Assembly: GCF_003144535.1 (NCBI RefSeq) | Contig: NZ_PHFJ01000001.1 | Location: 248,001 to 312,000, forward strand | DNA: 64,000 nt | Source of the DNA: Proteus penneri | GTDB taxonomy: Bacteria; Pseudomonadota; Gammaproteobacteria; Enterobacterales; Enterobacteriaceae | Reading direction: 5' to 3' | Part shown: piece by piece, positions 7,798 to 17,720 of the stretch | Position numbering within the stretch: the stretch's first letter is position 1 | Layout of the letters: every line of letters begins with the position of its first letter | Position numbers and translations under genes: made by a program | The notes under the pieces: generated by a model | The model's input: the letters and a program-made list of their open reading frames with translations, nothing else | What the model was told of the DNA's origin: nothing | The model's database searches: none

Positions 7798-8904
7798 ATG
7801 GCACAAGTCATTAATACCAATTATTTGTCACTGGTCACTCAAAATAATTTAAATCGTTCACAAAGTGCATTAGGTAATGCAATTCAACGTTTATCTTCTG
7901 GCTTACGCATTAATAGCGCCAAGGATGACGCAGCGGGTCAAGCGATTGCAAACCGCTTTACGGCTAATGTTAAAGGTTTAACTCAAGCTGCACGTAATGC
8001 GAATGATGGTATTTCGATTGCGCAAACTACAGAAGGGGCCTTGAATGAGATTAATAATAACCTGCAACGTATTCGTGAATTAACCGTCCAAGCAAAAAAT
8101 GGTTCTAATTCAGATTCTGATATTAAATCTATTCAGGAAGAAGTGAATCAACGTACTGCGGAAATTAATCGTATTTCAGCGCAGACTCAATTTAATGGCG
8201 TAAAAGTGTTAAGTGAAGATAGCACTTTAAATTTACAAGTGGGCGCGCATGATAAAGAACAAATCAGTGTTGATCTGAAAAAAACGGATGCGACTACATT
8301 GGGTATTGATAAATTGGATTTATCAGCAAAAAGCAAACTCGGTTCTAAAGCAATAGAAGCAGAAGTGACTGTTAGTTCTAAACAAGAAATACAACAGTTA
8401 GATACTCAAGCGCTAGATGACAAAGTTACAAAAGGCACAATTAAAAGCTATAATATCTATTATGCAAAAGGTGCCGATGGTAAAGACGATAAATCAAAAC
8501 TTATCGTACAAACTGTTGATGCAAAAGGTGTTGAAGGTTACTTTGATGCAACTGTAACTCCTGGTGCTGCAGGTGCTAAAGCAACAGTGAATGTTACTAC
8601 AACAGCGGTAGCAGGTTTAGATATAGCTAATGAACAACCATTATCAACACTAGATAAAGCATTATCTCAAGTTGATAGCCTACGCAGTGCCATGGGTGCC
8701 GTGCAAAACCGATTAGATTCTACCATTGCTAACTTAGGCAACACGGTTAATAATCTGACCGCATCACGTAGCCGTATAGAAGATGCCGATTATGCGACAG
8801 AAGTGTCTAATATGAGTAAAGGTCAAATCCTGCAACAAGCAGGCACCTCTGTGCTTGCGCAAGCAAACCAAATGCCTCAAAACGTATTATCACTGCTTCG
8901 TTAA
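7798..8904 (+). CDS. flaB: Flagellin FlaB (probably silent second flagellin)
   Basis: A 368-residue flagellin paralogue in tandem with flaA. The first 19 residues are identical to FlaA and most of the first 150 and last 85 residues match, while the central domain is unrelated in detail. The reading frame is intact. Its leader has AAGGAAT before the ATG, but the only sigma-28-like element upstream has a damaged -10, in line with the known silence of flaB in Proteus, where it serves as a donor for flagellin antigenic variation. Codon use is less biased than in flaA: more AAT, TTA and CAA appear in regions where the proteins are identical, as expected for a gene not selected for high expression. 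Confidence 0.95.
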   Translation: MAQVINTNYLSLVTQNNLNRSQSALGNAIQRLSSGLRINSAKDDAAGQAIANRFTANVKGLTQAARNANDGISIAQTTEGALNEINNNLQRIRELTVQAKNGSNSDSDIKSIQEEVNQRTAEINRISAQTQFNGVKVLSEDSTLNLQVGAHDKEQISVDLKKTDATTLGIDKLDLSAKSKLGSKAIEAEVTVSSKQEIQQLDTQALDDKVTKGTIKSYNIYYAKGADGKDDKSKLIVQTVDAKGVEGYFDATVTPGAAGAKATVNVTTTAVAGLDIANEQPLSTLDKALSQVDSLRSAMGAVQNRLDSTIANLGNTVNNLTASRSRIEDADYATEVSNMSKGQILQQAGTSVLAQANQMPQNVLSLLR

Positions 8905-8930
8905 TTTCAATCTTAAATAACCCTCAAATG

Positions 8931-8964
8931 ACACCCATTACATTATTTTGTAGTGGGTGTTTTA
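8931..8964 (+). terminator. flaB terminator
   Basis: Stem ACACCCATTAC / GTAGTGGGTGT with one mismatch, then TTTTAT. Confidence 0.85.
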
Positions 8965-9345
8965 TCATCAAAACAATCGTTTTTTTAATTAATCATTTAT
9001 GAGTATTTCAACTTGCTAATTAGAAGCTAAAATCTCACAAAATAAAATACTATGATTTATATGTTATTTTTTTATGAACAGAATGCAGATTCAATGCATC
9101 GATTTCTTTTAATGAGCTAAATTATCAATTTAATTAACGGTTTTTCTAAGGATTAGTCGCTCCTCTTGTAAGGTAAAGTAGTTCTCGTAATGCAATGACA
9201 AATTAATTATCAATGAAAACCCGATTTTTGCTGAAAATTTGGCATAGGTGAAAAAGAGGCGCTTTTGCTTCACTGTTCAGCCGATTGCTAAATTTATTTC
9301 GCCAGATAATGGTTTCCGGTCTTTTATCCAAAGGTGTCTTTTGTT
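8965..9345. other. fliA upstream region
   Basis: About 380 AT-rich bases between flaB and fliA with no gene. It should hold the class 2 fliA promoter. I see no element as clear as the fliE/fliF FlhDC box; GCCAGATAA at 9301-9309 resembles a sigma-28 -10 but lacks a TAAA at the proper distance. Confidence 0.4.
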
Positions 9346-10068
9346 GTGAGTGATTTGTATACCGCCGAAGGCGTGATGGACAAAAATAGCCTCTGGGAGC
9401 GATATGTCCCGTTGGTTCGCCATGAAGCATTACGATTACAGGTCAAGTTACCTGCGAGTGTTGAATTGGATGATCTTTTGCAAGCGGGTGGGATTGGGTT
9501 ATTAAACGCCGTTGAGCGTTATGACTCAATGCAAGGTGCTGCCTTTACCACTTATGCTGTTCAACGTATCCGTGGCTCAATGTTAGATGAGCTACGCAGT
9601 CGAGACTGGGCGCCACGCAGTGTGCGTCGTAATGCAAGAGAAGTTACTCATTCTATTCATCAATTAGAGCAGGATCTAGGACGACCACCATTAGAACAGG
9701 AAGTTGCTGATCATTTGCAGATTGAGTTAGCAGAATACCGGCAGATCCTATTGGATACGAATAACAGCCAATTGTTCTCTTATGACGAATGGCATGAAAT
9801 TTACGGTGAAAGCTGTGAACCGTCTCAAGACGAAGATCATGATGACAATCCATTACAGATGTTGTTAGAAAGTGATATTCGCCAAAGAGTCATAGACGCG
9901 ATAGAATTGCTTCCCGAAAGGGAAAAAATGGTTCTTACTCTGTATTATCAGGAAGAACTTAATTTGAAAGAAATAGGCGCAGTGCTTAATGTCGGGGAAT
10001 CCCGCGTGAGCCAGCTACACAGCCAAGCCATAAAAAGGTTGCGAGCACGCTTAAACCCAGAGAAATAG
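9346..10068 (+). CDS. fliA: Sigma factor FliA (sigma-28)
   Basis: FliA directs RNA polymerase to class 3 flagellar and chemotaxis promoters. The 240-residue protein is very close to the enteric one: SLWERYVPLVRHEALRLQVK at the start, the core-binding and -10 recognition block LDDLLQAGGIGLLNAVERYD in region 2, and a C-terminal region 4 helix-turn-helix ending GESRVSQLHSQAIKRLR. I chose the GTG at 9346, giving MSDLYTAEGVMD, because AAAGG lies about 11 bases upstream and the N-terminus aligns with E. coli FliA; an in-frame GTG 12 bases earlier is less likely. fliZ follows 58 bases later. Confidence 0.96.
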   Translation: MSDLYTAEGVMDKNSLWERYVPLVRHEALRLQVKLPASVELDDLLQAGGIGLLNAVERYDSMQGAAFTTYAVQRIRGSMLDELRSRDWAPRSVRRNAREVTHSIHQLEQDLGRPPLEQEVADHLQIELAEYRQILLDTNNSQLFSYDEWHEIYGESCEPSQDEDHDDNPLQMLLESDIRQRVIDAIELLPEREKMVLTLYYQEELNLKEIGAVLNVGESRVSQLHSQAIKRLRARLNPEK

Positions 10069-10126
10069 GAGTTTTGCTTATTTTTGTTTTTGTTTATTAA
10101 GACTACAACACAGGGCTTTATCTATT

Positions 10127-10657
10127 ATGTCTGTTTCAACACAAAAGAAACGGCCGCTAAGCCGTTACATTAAAGACTATAAACACAGCCAGACTCATTG
10201 TCTACATTGCCACAAGGCGTTGGATCGGATCTCTCTCGTATTCAATCGCCAAGTTATCAATAAAGAAGCCATTTCTGAAATGACGGATTTAATTGATGAT
10301 GAAACGTGGGAAACGTTACAAGAGAAATTCTCTGCGCTATGCCGTTTTTGTAGTGAGATTTACTGTAATAGTGAAACTGACTACTTTGACATTATGTCTT
10401 TTAAGCAGTATTTGTTTGAACAAACGGAGATGAGCCACAGTACTGTTCGTGAGTATGTGGTTCGTTTACGTCGGCTCGATGAATTACTGACTTCAACTAA
10501 TTTTCCTCGTCAAGAATTTACGACAGAGAAAATTCAGTCAGACCTGAGTAAAAAGCTCACTCCCTCTGCATTTAGTAACTACAATATTGCGCTACGTAAG
10601 TACGAGCAATATCTCGATTGGTGTCAAGAGCCACCATCGATGAATAGCAGTCACTAA
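10127..10657 (+). CDS. fliZ: Flagellar regulator FliZ
   Basis: FliZ is a DNA-binding regulator made with FliA; in enterics it antagonises RpoS-dependent promoters or raises FlhDC activity. The 176-residue product begins with a basic segment (MSVSTQKKRPLSRYIKDYKHSQ) as in the family, has Cys-containing motifs (HCLHCHKAL-like; CRFCSEIYC) and a basic helical C-terminal half resembling an integrase core-binding fold. It forms an operon with fliA and ends 21 bases before a terminator. Confidence 0.94.
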   Translation: MSVSTQKKRPLSRYIKDYKHSQTHCLHCHKALDRISLVFNRQVINKEAISEMTDLIDDETWETLQEKFSALCRFCSEIYCNSETDYFDIMSFKQYLFEQTEMSHSTVREYVVRLRRLDELLTSTNFPRQEFTTEKIQSDLSKKLTPSAFSNYNIALRKYEQYLDWCQEPPSMNSSH

Positions 10658-10678
10658 TTGCGCTCAAGAGAGACCTTA

Positions 10679-10710
10679 AAAGGAGTAGCCTAGCCTACTC
10701 CTTTCTTTGT
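10679..10710 (+). terminator. fliAZ terminator
   Basis: Perfect 10-bp stem AAAGGAGTAG / CTACTCCTTT, CCTAGC loop, then a T-rich tail. Confidence 0.88.
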
Positions 10711-10798
10711 TGTTTATAATCTAATCATACTTTATTTACCTTTCTGTTGTTCTTCCAAAAAAATAACACTTTTGACTATCTCTTTAGAAATAATAGAG

Positions 10799-10845
10799 TA
10801 ACAAAAGAAAAAACCACCTCTAAGAAAACAAACTTTAAAGGTGGT
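10799..10845 (-). terminator. putA terminator
   Basis: On the minus strand ACCACCT pairs with AGGTGGT across a 19-base loop (10813-10845) and is followed by TTTTTTCTTTTGTT. It lies about 35 bases past the putA stop. Confidence 0.8.
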
Positions 10846-10877
10846 CTCAAAGACAAGGAGAGAAAGAGAAGGGGGAA

Positions 10878-13800
10878 TTAACTAATCGTCATTAAGCTTG
10901 CATTGCCTCCCGCTGCTGCTGTATTAATGCTTACGGCTCTTTCATGTAATAAACGTTCTAACAAGAGACCCGTCTCACCACGAGAAAACCCTTGAACAGA
11001 AATTATAGCTCCTTTACGTTGAGCAATTTTCTGGCAAGTTTCACGTAATTGATCGCCATCACCATGGTAAATCACAGCATTTATTTTCAGTGACTCATCA
11101 TGCCAGTTTTCCGTCAATGTAATGGCTTTTCTGACAATATCAGGCAATTCACGATATGTTTTTTGTGAGAATAGACTATTAACGACAACGGCATGACAAC
11201 CAGAAGCAAGAACAGCTGCAATTTGAGTGAATACATCTTGCTCATTATCGGAAATACACAACACATGACCGCAAGGAACTAATTGATAGGTGTTACGCTC
11301 ACCAGTAGGACCCGGCAATACACGTAATGTGCCTGCTTGGGATGCAAGGGCATATTTTTCTAAGGCTTCATAGTGTGATTTATCTGTTTTGTTTGATAAC
11401 CATTCCATATACTTATGGTAAGTTTGTAAATTACGCATAGAAGTATCAAGCGGGAATGTTTCATCTTGACGCGCTAGTGTTTGCGTTGCTGCATTTTCAG
11501 GGCGTTTGGATAATAAGCGGTACAGATAAACAGGGCCACCAGCTTTCGGGCCTGTACCGGATAATCCTTCACCACCAAAGGGTTGAACACCGACAACCGC
11601 ACCAACCATATTACGGTTTACGTATAAATTCCCCACTTTGGCATGTGATGCAACATAAGCAATAGTTTCATCAATACGCGTATGAACGCACATTGTTAAG
11701 CCATAACCTGTCGCATTAATCTCTTCTAGCAAAGCAGGTAAATCTTGGCTTGCATAACGCACAACATGTAATACAGGACCAAAGATTTCTTTCTTCAATG
11801 AACTGACTTTATCTAACTCAATTAAAGTCGGTTGAACAAAGGTACTGTTATTTTCAATGTGTTTTGGCAGGTTATTGTGTGAAGCTTGATAAATATCGTA
11901 GCCTGTTGTGCGCATAGATTGAATATGTTTCTCTATGGCTGATTTTGCTTCTTTATCGATAACAGGACCAATATCGGTGGATAGCAAACTTGGATCACCA
12001 ATTGTAGCTTGCGCCATCGCACCTTTAAGCATCTCGATAGTATGATCGGCCACTTCTTCTTGAATACATAACAGACGTAAAGCTGAGCAACGTTGCCCCG
12101 CGCTATCGTAAGCAGATGCCATAACATCAGTCACCACTTGTTCTGTTAATGCAGATGAATCCACAATCATGGCATTTAAGCCACCCGTTTCTGCAATTAA
12201 AGGCACTGGGTGACCTTCGCTATCTAATCGACCCGCTAAGGTTTTTTGTAAAATATGTGCAACATCTGTCGAGCCTGTAAACATCACGCCACGAACACGC
12301 TCATTAGCCACTAAACGAGCACCAATGGTTTCACCTTGCCCTGGTAGCAGTTGTAGAGCAAAAGAAGGAACTCCTGCTTGATGGAAAAGCTCAACGGCTT
12401 TTGATGCAATTAAAGGTGTCTGCTCTGCGGGTTTTGCAAGAACCGTATTACCAGCGGCTAAAGCTGCGGCAATTTGTCCACTGAATATGGCTAATGGGAA
12501 ATTCCACGGGCTGATACAAACCATAGGCCCTAAAGGTCGATGTGTATTGTTATCAAAATCCTGAGTCACTTGTGCTGCATAGTAATAAAGAAAATCAATG
12601 GCTTCACGAACTTCCGCAATGGCATTGCTGTAAGTTTTACCCGCTTCACGCACTAATATTCCCATAAGTGGCCCCATTTGCTGTTCCATTAATTCCGCTG
12701 TACGGATCAAGAACGAGGCTCTTTCTGCTGGTGGTGTTGCAAACCAGATCTCGCCTTTTTCTTGAGCAATGGTTAAAGCAAAATCTGCCTCTGCTTCGGT
12801 CGCTTCTCTTACTGTACCTACAATATCCGTATGATTGGCTGGGTTTAATACAGATTGAGGTTCTGGTGTTTTTTCTGAAGAGTTAAACGTATCACCTAAT
12901 AAAGGTTCACAATGTATATTTTCAGTTGCTGATGTTAATAAAGCACTAGAAAGCGATGCCAAGCGATGTTCGTTTGACATATCAATACCGGGTGAGTTTT
13001 TACGCTCATCACCATACAGTTGATTAGGAAGCGGAATTTTAGGATGTGAAAGTCCAACTTGGCCTTCGACTTGAGCCATTCTATTCACTTCTTTAACTGG
13101 ATCAGCCACTAATTCATCAAGAGAAATTGTGGTATCTGCAATTCGGTTTACAAAGGAGGTATTGGCACCATTTTCAAGTAGGCGACGGACTAAATAGGCA
13201 AGTAATGTTTCATGTGTTCCTACAGGTGCATAAATACGACAAGGACGACCTAATTTATCGTCTGCTATTTTTCCTACAACTTGTGCATAAAGCGGCTCTC
13301 CCATACCGTGTAAACACTGGAATTCATATTGTCCAGAGTAATAGTTTTGACCCGCTAAATGATAAATTGCTGATAGTGTGTGCGCATTATGCGTGGCGAA
13401 TTGTGGGTAAATAAAATTAGGTGATGCGAGTAGTTTTTTCGCACAAGCAAGATAAGAGACATCGGTATACACTTTGCGAGTATAGACAGGATAGTCTTCA
13501 AGACCATCAATTTGAGCGCGTTTGACTTCGCTATCCCAATAGGCGCCTTTTACTAAACGGATCATTAAACGACGACGACTACGGCGTGCCAAATCAATGA
13601 CATAATCAATAACTAATGGACAACGTTTTTGGTAAGCTTGAATAACAAAACCAATTCCATTCCAGCCTGCTAATTCAGGTTCAAAGCAGAGTTTTTCAAG
13701 TAGGTCGAGTGAAATTTCTAGTCTATCCGCTTCTTCTGCATCAATATTAATCCCGATATCGTATTGCTTTGCTTGTAATGTTAATGAGAGTAGGCGAGGG

Positions 13801-14840
13801 TAAAGCTCTGACATCACTCGCTCATATTGAGCACGGCTATAACGAGGATGTAATGCTGAAAGCTTGATAGATATTCCAGGGCCTTCATAAATACCTCTAC
13901 CATTAGATGCTTTACCAATTGCGTGGATGGCTTGCTGATAAGAAACTAAATAATCTTGCACGTCTTTTTCTGTTAATGCCGCTTCTCCTAACATGTCATA
14001 AGAGTAGCTAAAGCCTTTTTCTTCAAGTTTGCGTGCATTTGCAAGTGCTTGAGAAATAGTTTCACCTGTCACAAATTGCTCACCCATTAAACGCATGGCC
14101 ATATCAACGCCTTTGCGCACTAATGGCTCACCACTTTTGGTCAAGATGCGATTTAAAGAGTTAGAGAGTTTTTCTTCATTATGAGTAGAAACTAATTTAC
14201 CCGTGAATAATAAGCCCCATGTCGCTGCATTCACAAACATCGATTGACTTTGTCCTAAGTGTGAGCGCCAATTACCATGACTAATTTTGTCACGAATAAG
14301 GGCATCACGCGTGGCTTTATCTGGAATACGCAATAAAGCTTCAGCTAAACACATTAGGGCAACACCTTCTTGTGAAGAAAGTGAAAATTCCTGTAATAGA
14401 CCTTGAACCAACCCGGAGCGTCCAACACCATTTTTCTGGTTACGTAGTTTTTCGGCAATGGAATAGGCTAATTTGTGTGTTGCTTGAGCCTCATTTTCAG
14501 GTAATGTCGCTTGCTGCAATAGCATAGGTACAGCTTGTGTTTCAGGTGTGCGATATGCAGAAGTAATTGCTGAGCGTAAAACAGACTGCGGGTGAATATG
14601 TTCAGCAAACTCTAAGAAGGGCTGATAATGAGCGGTTGGTATTTCAGTGCTTTCATCAATGTCTTGCTCTGCAAATGTTGAGTTACCAAGACTAACCTGA
14701 TCATTTTCAACTTGTTCTAGATAATTGAAAATAGCCTGTTTAATTAACCAATGTGATGTTCTATCTAATTTCTGCGCAGCTTTTTTTAATCTATTGCGGG
14801 TTTCTTCGTCAAGTCTAACACCCATTGTTGTGCTACTCAT
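10878..14840 (-). CDS. putA: Trifunctional PutA: repressor, proline dehydrogenase, P5C dehydrogenase
   Basis: PutA oxidises proline to glutamate in two steps at the membrane and represses put transcription when reduced substrate is lacking. The 1320-residue protein is full length. Order: ribbon-helix-helix DNA-binding domain (about 1-47, TMGVRLDEETRNRLKKAA), helical linker, FAD-dependent proline dehydrogenase barrel (about 260-610, with YYSGQYEFQCLHGMGEP), NAD-dependent aldehyde dehydrogenase (about 650-1110, with catalytic Cys in SAGQRCSALR and the Glu motif LIAETGG), and a C-terminal domain. The start at 14840 is chosen because GAGGAG lies before it and MSSTTMGVRL matches PutA proteins; the longer in-frame ORF adds 22 unlikely residues. 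Divergent from putP. Confidence 0.97.
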   Translation of the reverse strand: MSSTTMGVRLDEETRNRLKKAAQKLDRTSHWLIKQAIFNYLEQVENDQVSLGNSTFAEQDIDESTEIPTAHYQPFLEFAEHIHPQSVLRSAITSAYRTPETQAVPMLLQQATLPENEAQATHKLAYSIAEKLRNQKNGVGRSGLVQGLLQEFSLSSQEGVALMCLAEALLRIPDKATRDALIRDKISHGNWRSHLGQSQSMFVNAATWGLLFTGKLVSTHNEEKLSNSLNRILTKSGEPLVRKGVDMAMRLMGEQFVTGETISQALANARKLEEKGFSYSYDMLGEAALTEKDVQDYLVSYQQAIHAIGKASNGRGIYEGPGISIKLSALHPRYSRAQYERVMSELYPRLLSLTLQAKQYDIGINIDAEEADRLEISLDLLEKLCFEPELAGWNGIGFVIQAYQKRCPLVIDYVIDLARRSRRRLMIRLVKGAYWDSEVKRAQIDGLEDYPVYTRKVYTDVSYLACAKKLLASPNFIYPQFATHNAHTLSAIYHLAGQNYYSGQYEFQCLHGMGEPLYAQVVGKIADDKLGRPCRIYAPVGTHETLLAYLVRRLLENGANTSFVNRIADTTISLDELVADPVKEVNRMAQVEGQVGLSHPKIPLPNQLYGDERKNSPGIDMSNEHRLASLSSALLTSATENIHCEPLLGDTFNSSEKTPEPQSVLNPANHTDIVGTVREATEAEADFALTIAQEKGEIWFATPPAERASFLIRTAELMEQQMGPLMGILVREAGKTYSNAIAEVREAIDFLYYYAAQVTQDFDNNTHRPLGPMVCISPWNFPLAIFSGQIAAALAAGNTVLAKPAEQTPLIASKAVELFHQAGVPSFALQLLPGQGETIGARLVANERVRGVMFTGSTDVAHILQKTLAGRLDSEGHPVPLIAETGGLNAMIVDSSALTEQVVTDVMASAYDSAGQRCSALRLLCIQEEVADHTIEMLKGAMAQATIGDPSLLSTDIGPVIDKEAKSAIEKHIQSMRTTGYDIYQASHNNLPKHIENNSTFVQPTLIELDKVSSLKKEIFGPVLHVVRYASQDLPALLEEINATGYGLTMCVHTRIDETIAYVASHAKVGNLYVNRNMVGAVVGVQPFGGEGLSGTGPKAGGPVYLYRLLSKRPENAATQTLARQDETFPLDTSMRNLQTYHKYMEWLSNKTDKSHYEALEKYALASQAGTLRVLPGPTGERNTYQLVPCGHVLCISDNEQDVFTQIAAVLASGCHAVVVNSLFSQKTYRELPDIVRKAITLTENWHDESLKINAVIYHGDGDQLRETCQKIAQRKGAIISVQGFSRGETGLLLERLLHERAVSINTAAAGGNASLMTIS

Positions 14841-14910
14841 GCAGTGCTCCTCATATTCTATTTCTAATTCACAAGTACAGTTACCCGTTATTTTTATTAA
14901 TATCATTCAT

Positions 14911-14928
14911 GTTGCAACTTTGTGCAAC
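14911..14928. promoter_or_regulatory. PutA operator (paired GTTGCA sites), putA-proximal
   Basis: GTTGCA (14911-14916) and its inverse TGCAAC (14923-14928) form an 18-bp near-palindrome, GTTGCAACTTTGTGCAAC. PutA binds GTTGCA-type sequences in E. coli. It sits about 70 bases upstream of putA. Confidence 0.75.
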
Positions 14929-15233
14929 ATTGTTAACAATTTATTTATAAATAATGTGAAAGTAGTCAGGTTTTGTACATGATTAAAAATAGTTTAATTT
15001 ATCCTTTTATATATATTCATATATAAATCAATAAATTATATTTATTTTATTGATGTTTGTATTTATAATGAACCCTCGAATTAAGATAAATAGTGTGAGG
15101 TCATATACAAAATTTAAACATTTAAACGTTAATTTCTTGTTAAATGCAGTTAACCTATTCTAGGATTGATGTGAATGCTTTATCTGTTGCTGTAAGAAAT
15201 TATTTTAATTACAAACTGAAAAGATCATTAATG

Positions 15234-15249
15234 TGCAACTAAGTGCAAC
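15234..15249. promoter_or_regulatory. PutA operator (two TGCAAC sites), putP-proximal
   Basis: Two direct TGCAAC elements, 15234-15239 and 15244-15249, spaced one helical turn apart, about 65 bases before putP. Same consensus as the putA-side sites, in reverse orientation. The surrounding 14841-15310 region is otherwise a gene-free put control region. Confidence 0.7.
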
Positions 15250-15310
15250 GTTCCTGTACAAGTCAAAAGCATACCGATGATCGGAAACAGATTTATGGAG
15301 AGCTGCAATT

Positions 15311-16795
15311 ATGGCTCTAACTTCGCCAATGCTAATTACATTTACGATCTATATCTTGGGTATGCTTTTTATTGGCTACCTTGCTTATCGTTCAACAAAA
15401 AACTTTGATGATTATATTCTTGGCGGTCGGCGATTGGGCAGTGTAGTCACTGCGCTGTCAGCGGGTGCTTCAGATATGAGTGGTTGGTTATTAATGGGAT
15501 TACCTGGCGTAGTATTTTTCGCTGGTATTTCAGAAAGTTGGATAGCTATTGGCCTCTGTTTAGGAGCATGGCTAAACTGGCGTTTAGTTGCGGGGCGTTT
15601 GCGTTTGCAAACTGAAAAAAACAATAATGCATTGACGTTACCCGATTATTTGACATCACGTTTTGATGATAAAAGTAAAATGCTACGTATTATTTCAGCG
15701 TTAGTTATTCTTACCTTCTTTACTATCTATTGTGCTTCAGGCGTGGTTGCTGGTGGAATGCTGTTTGAATCTACGTTCCATATCCCTTACCACGAAGCTA
15801 TGATTTATGGTGCGATTGCAACTATCGCATATACCTTTTTAGGTGGCTTTCTTGCAGTAAGTTGGACAGATACAGTCCAAGCAACGTTAATGATTTTTGC
15901 TCTGATCCTGACACCTATTATTGTAATTTTCTCAGTCGGCGGCATTGATACTTCTATTGCCATTATTAAAGCAAAAGATCCGTCTTATCTTGATATGTTC
16001 AAAGGTCTTGATTTTATTGCCATTATCTCTTTATTGGCGTGGGGATTAGGTTACTTTGGGCAACCTCATATCTTAGCGCGTTTTATGGCAGCAGATTCAA
16101 ATCAAACAATTCGTAAAGCACGTCGTATCGGTATGACGTGGATGACCCTCTGTTTGGGCGGCACGGTTGCGGTTGGATTCTTTGGTATTGCTTACTTTGA
16201 AATGAATCCAGCACAAGCGGGTGCTGTAACAGCTAAAAATGAACGTATTTTTATGGAGCTGGCTTCGCTGCTCTTTAATCCATGGATTGCTGGTATTCTT
16301 TTGTCTGCAATTCTAGCAGCGGTCATGAGTACATTAAGCTGTCAATTATTAGTCTGCGCAAGTGCATTAACTGAAGATTTATACAAACCATTTATTCGTA
16401 AAAGTGCGAGCCAAAAAGAGCTAGTTTGGGTAGGGCGTGGCATGGTGTTATTAGTTGCGATCATCGCAATTTTCTTAGCGCGTGACCCAAACAATAAGGT
16501 GCTTGATCTAGTAAGTAATGCGTGGGCAGGTTTTGGTGCCGCTTTTGGTCCTGTGATCCTCATTTCTGTAATGTGGAAACGTATGACTCGTAATGGTGCA
16601 TTTGCCGGAATGTTGATAGGGGCTTTAACCGTGTTAGTGTGGATGCAATATAAATGGTTTGGGTTATATGAAATTATTCCCGGCTTTATTTTTGCTTCTA
16701 TTGCTATTGTTGTCATTAGTTTAATGGGGAAAGAACCAAACAAAGAGAATCAACAACGCTTTGAAGAAGCTGAGACTCAATATCGTAATACATAA
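15311..16795 (+). CDS. putP: Sodium/proline symporter PutP
   Basis: PutP imports proline with Na+ across the inner membrane to feed PutA. The 494-residue product (502 in E. coli) is an SSS-family carrier of about 13 membrane segments, with DDYILGGRRLGSVVTALSAG and ASDMSGWLLMGLPG near the N-terminus holding the Na+/substrate region, and a short hydrophilic tail. TGGAGAG precedes the ATG. Divergent from putA with PutA operators between. Confidence 0.96.
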   Translation: MALTSPMLITFTIYILGMLFIGYLAYRSTKNFDDYILGGRRLGSVVTALSAGASDMSGWLLMGLPGVVFFAGISESWIAIGLCLGAWLNWRLVAGRLRLQTEKNNNALTLPDYLTSRFDDKSKMLRIISALVILTFFTIYCASGVVAGGMLFESTFHIPYHEAMIYGAIATIAYTFLGGFLAVSWTDTVQATLMIFALILTPIIVIFSVGGIDTSIAIIKAKDPSYLDMFKGLDFIAIISLLAWGLGYFGQPHILARFMAADSNQTIRKARRIGMTWMTLCLGGTVAVGFFGIAYFEMNPAQAGAVTAKNERIFMELASLLFNPWIAGILLSAILAAVMSTLSCQLLVCASALTEDLYKPFIRKSASQKELVWVGRGMVLLVAIIAIFLARDPNNKVLDLVSNAWAGFGAAFGPVILISVMWKRMTRNGAFAGMLIGALTVLVWMQYKWFGLYEIIPGFIFASIAIVVISLMGKEPNKENQQRFEEAETQYRNT

Positions 16796-16811
16796 TAAAA
16801 TTAGATAAATC

Positions 16812-16848
16812 AAAGGCTACCTTATTTAATGAGGTGGCCTTTATTGTT
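16812..16848 (+). terminator. putP terminator
   Basis: Stem AAAGGCTACC / GGTGGCCTTT (one mismatch) followed by ATT-rich sequence. Confidence 0.75.
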
Positions 16849-16883
16849 AATTTAAATTAGATACAAAAGATATAATGTAAACA

Positions 16884-17720
16884 TTATTCGTAATAAATAA
16901 ACTCGTTATGAAGCATGGCTTTACTGAAATTAATGACTTTATCATTAAATGTAATCGTACTTTCAAGTTCCTCTTTTGAACAGTTAGCAAATTTGTCCCA
17001 TTCAAGGCAGGTGGTGATAAAGGCTTTATCTTCTCCATTAATGCCTTTGATATAGTTTGATTGAGTAACAACTTTTCCGTCGAGATCATACTGGTATTCT
17101 ACATTTATTTTGCCGTCCTCTATTACGGATTGTAGTTTTCCTTGAGGGCTATAGATGTACTCTGTTGTGATAGGCTTAGTTGTAGGATCAGACGATTCGC
17201 TTGTTTCTTTAATAATACGCCCATCTTTATAGTCGAATTGGCTAGTGACTGTATCTAATAAAGTGCCATCATTTCCGTAATATTGGATTACTCTTTTGTT
17301 GAACCGGTTCTGTTTATCTTGATGATAGGTTTCTTGCATGTAGATAGAGTGTGAGCCATAGGCATTCTTTATCTGAAATTGATATCGGATAACAGAAGGG
17401 TTATTAGGCAATGTTCTTATTAAATTAGTTTCTACATTGCCTTCAAAGTACTCTTGCATTGATGTGCTATTTTTCAATAACTTTCCACATTCATCAAAGT
17501 GGATTTCACCTTTTAGTGCTTTAAAACGTCCGTCATGGGGTATCGTGCTGGTCATCGTGACGGATTTAACTGGGCCGTTATAAGAGCTGAGCAATATAAT
17601 GTCACTATTGGCAATATTGGTTTGCTTTTCAGTATTTGTACATTGAGCAGAAGCAGCGATTGCTGGCGATGAGGAAATCGCATAAAGGGAAAGAGGGATA
17701 AGGAGTCGTTGTAATTTCAT
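16884..17720 (-). CDS. Secreted YnfC-like (UPF0257-type) protein
   Basis: A 278-residue exported protein of unknown role. The N-terminus MKLQRLLIPLSLYAISSSPAIAASA is a cleavable signal peptide with an AxA site near residue 23; it has no lipobox, unlike E. coli YnfC, which is a lipoprotein. The mature part resembles YnfC by eye: a GPVKSVTM segment followed by FDECGKL, a repeated pattern of beta-hairpins (YQYDLDGKVV, YIYSPQGKL, FDYKDGRI), and a C-terminal Cys pair. The FDYKDG/YIYSPQG units recall toxin RHS/YD-type repeats but are too few to call. The start at 17720 is preferred over one 27 bases upstream because it begins the signal peptide. Gene stands alone, facing away from putP. Confidence 0.65.
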   Translation of the reverse strand: MKLQRLLIPLSLYAISSSPAIAASAQCTNTEKQTNIANSDIILLSSYNGPVKSVTMTSTIPHDGRFKALKGEIHFDECGKLLKNSTSMQEYFEGNVETNLIRTLPNNPSVIRYQFQIKNAYGSHSIYMQETYHQDKQNRFNKRVIQYYGNDGTLLDTVTSQFDYKDGRIIKETSESSDPTTKPITTEYIYSPQGKLQSVIEDGKINVEYQYDLDGKVVTQSNYIKGINGEDKAFITTCLEWDKFANCSKEELESTITFNDKVINFSKAMLHNEFIYYE

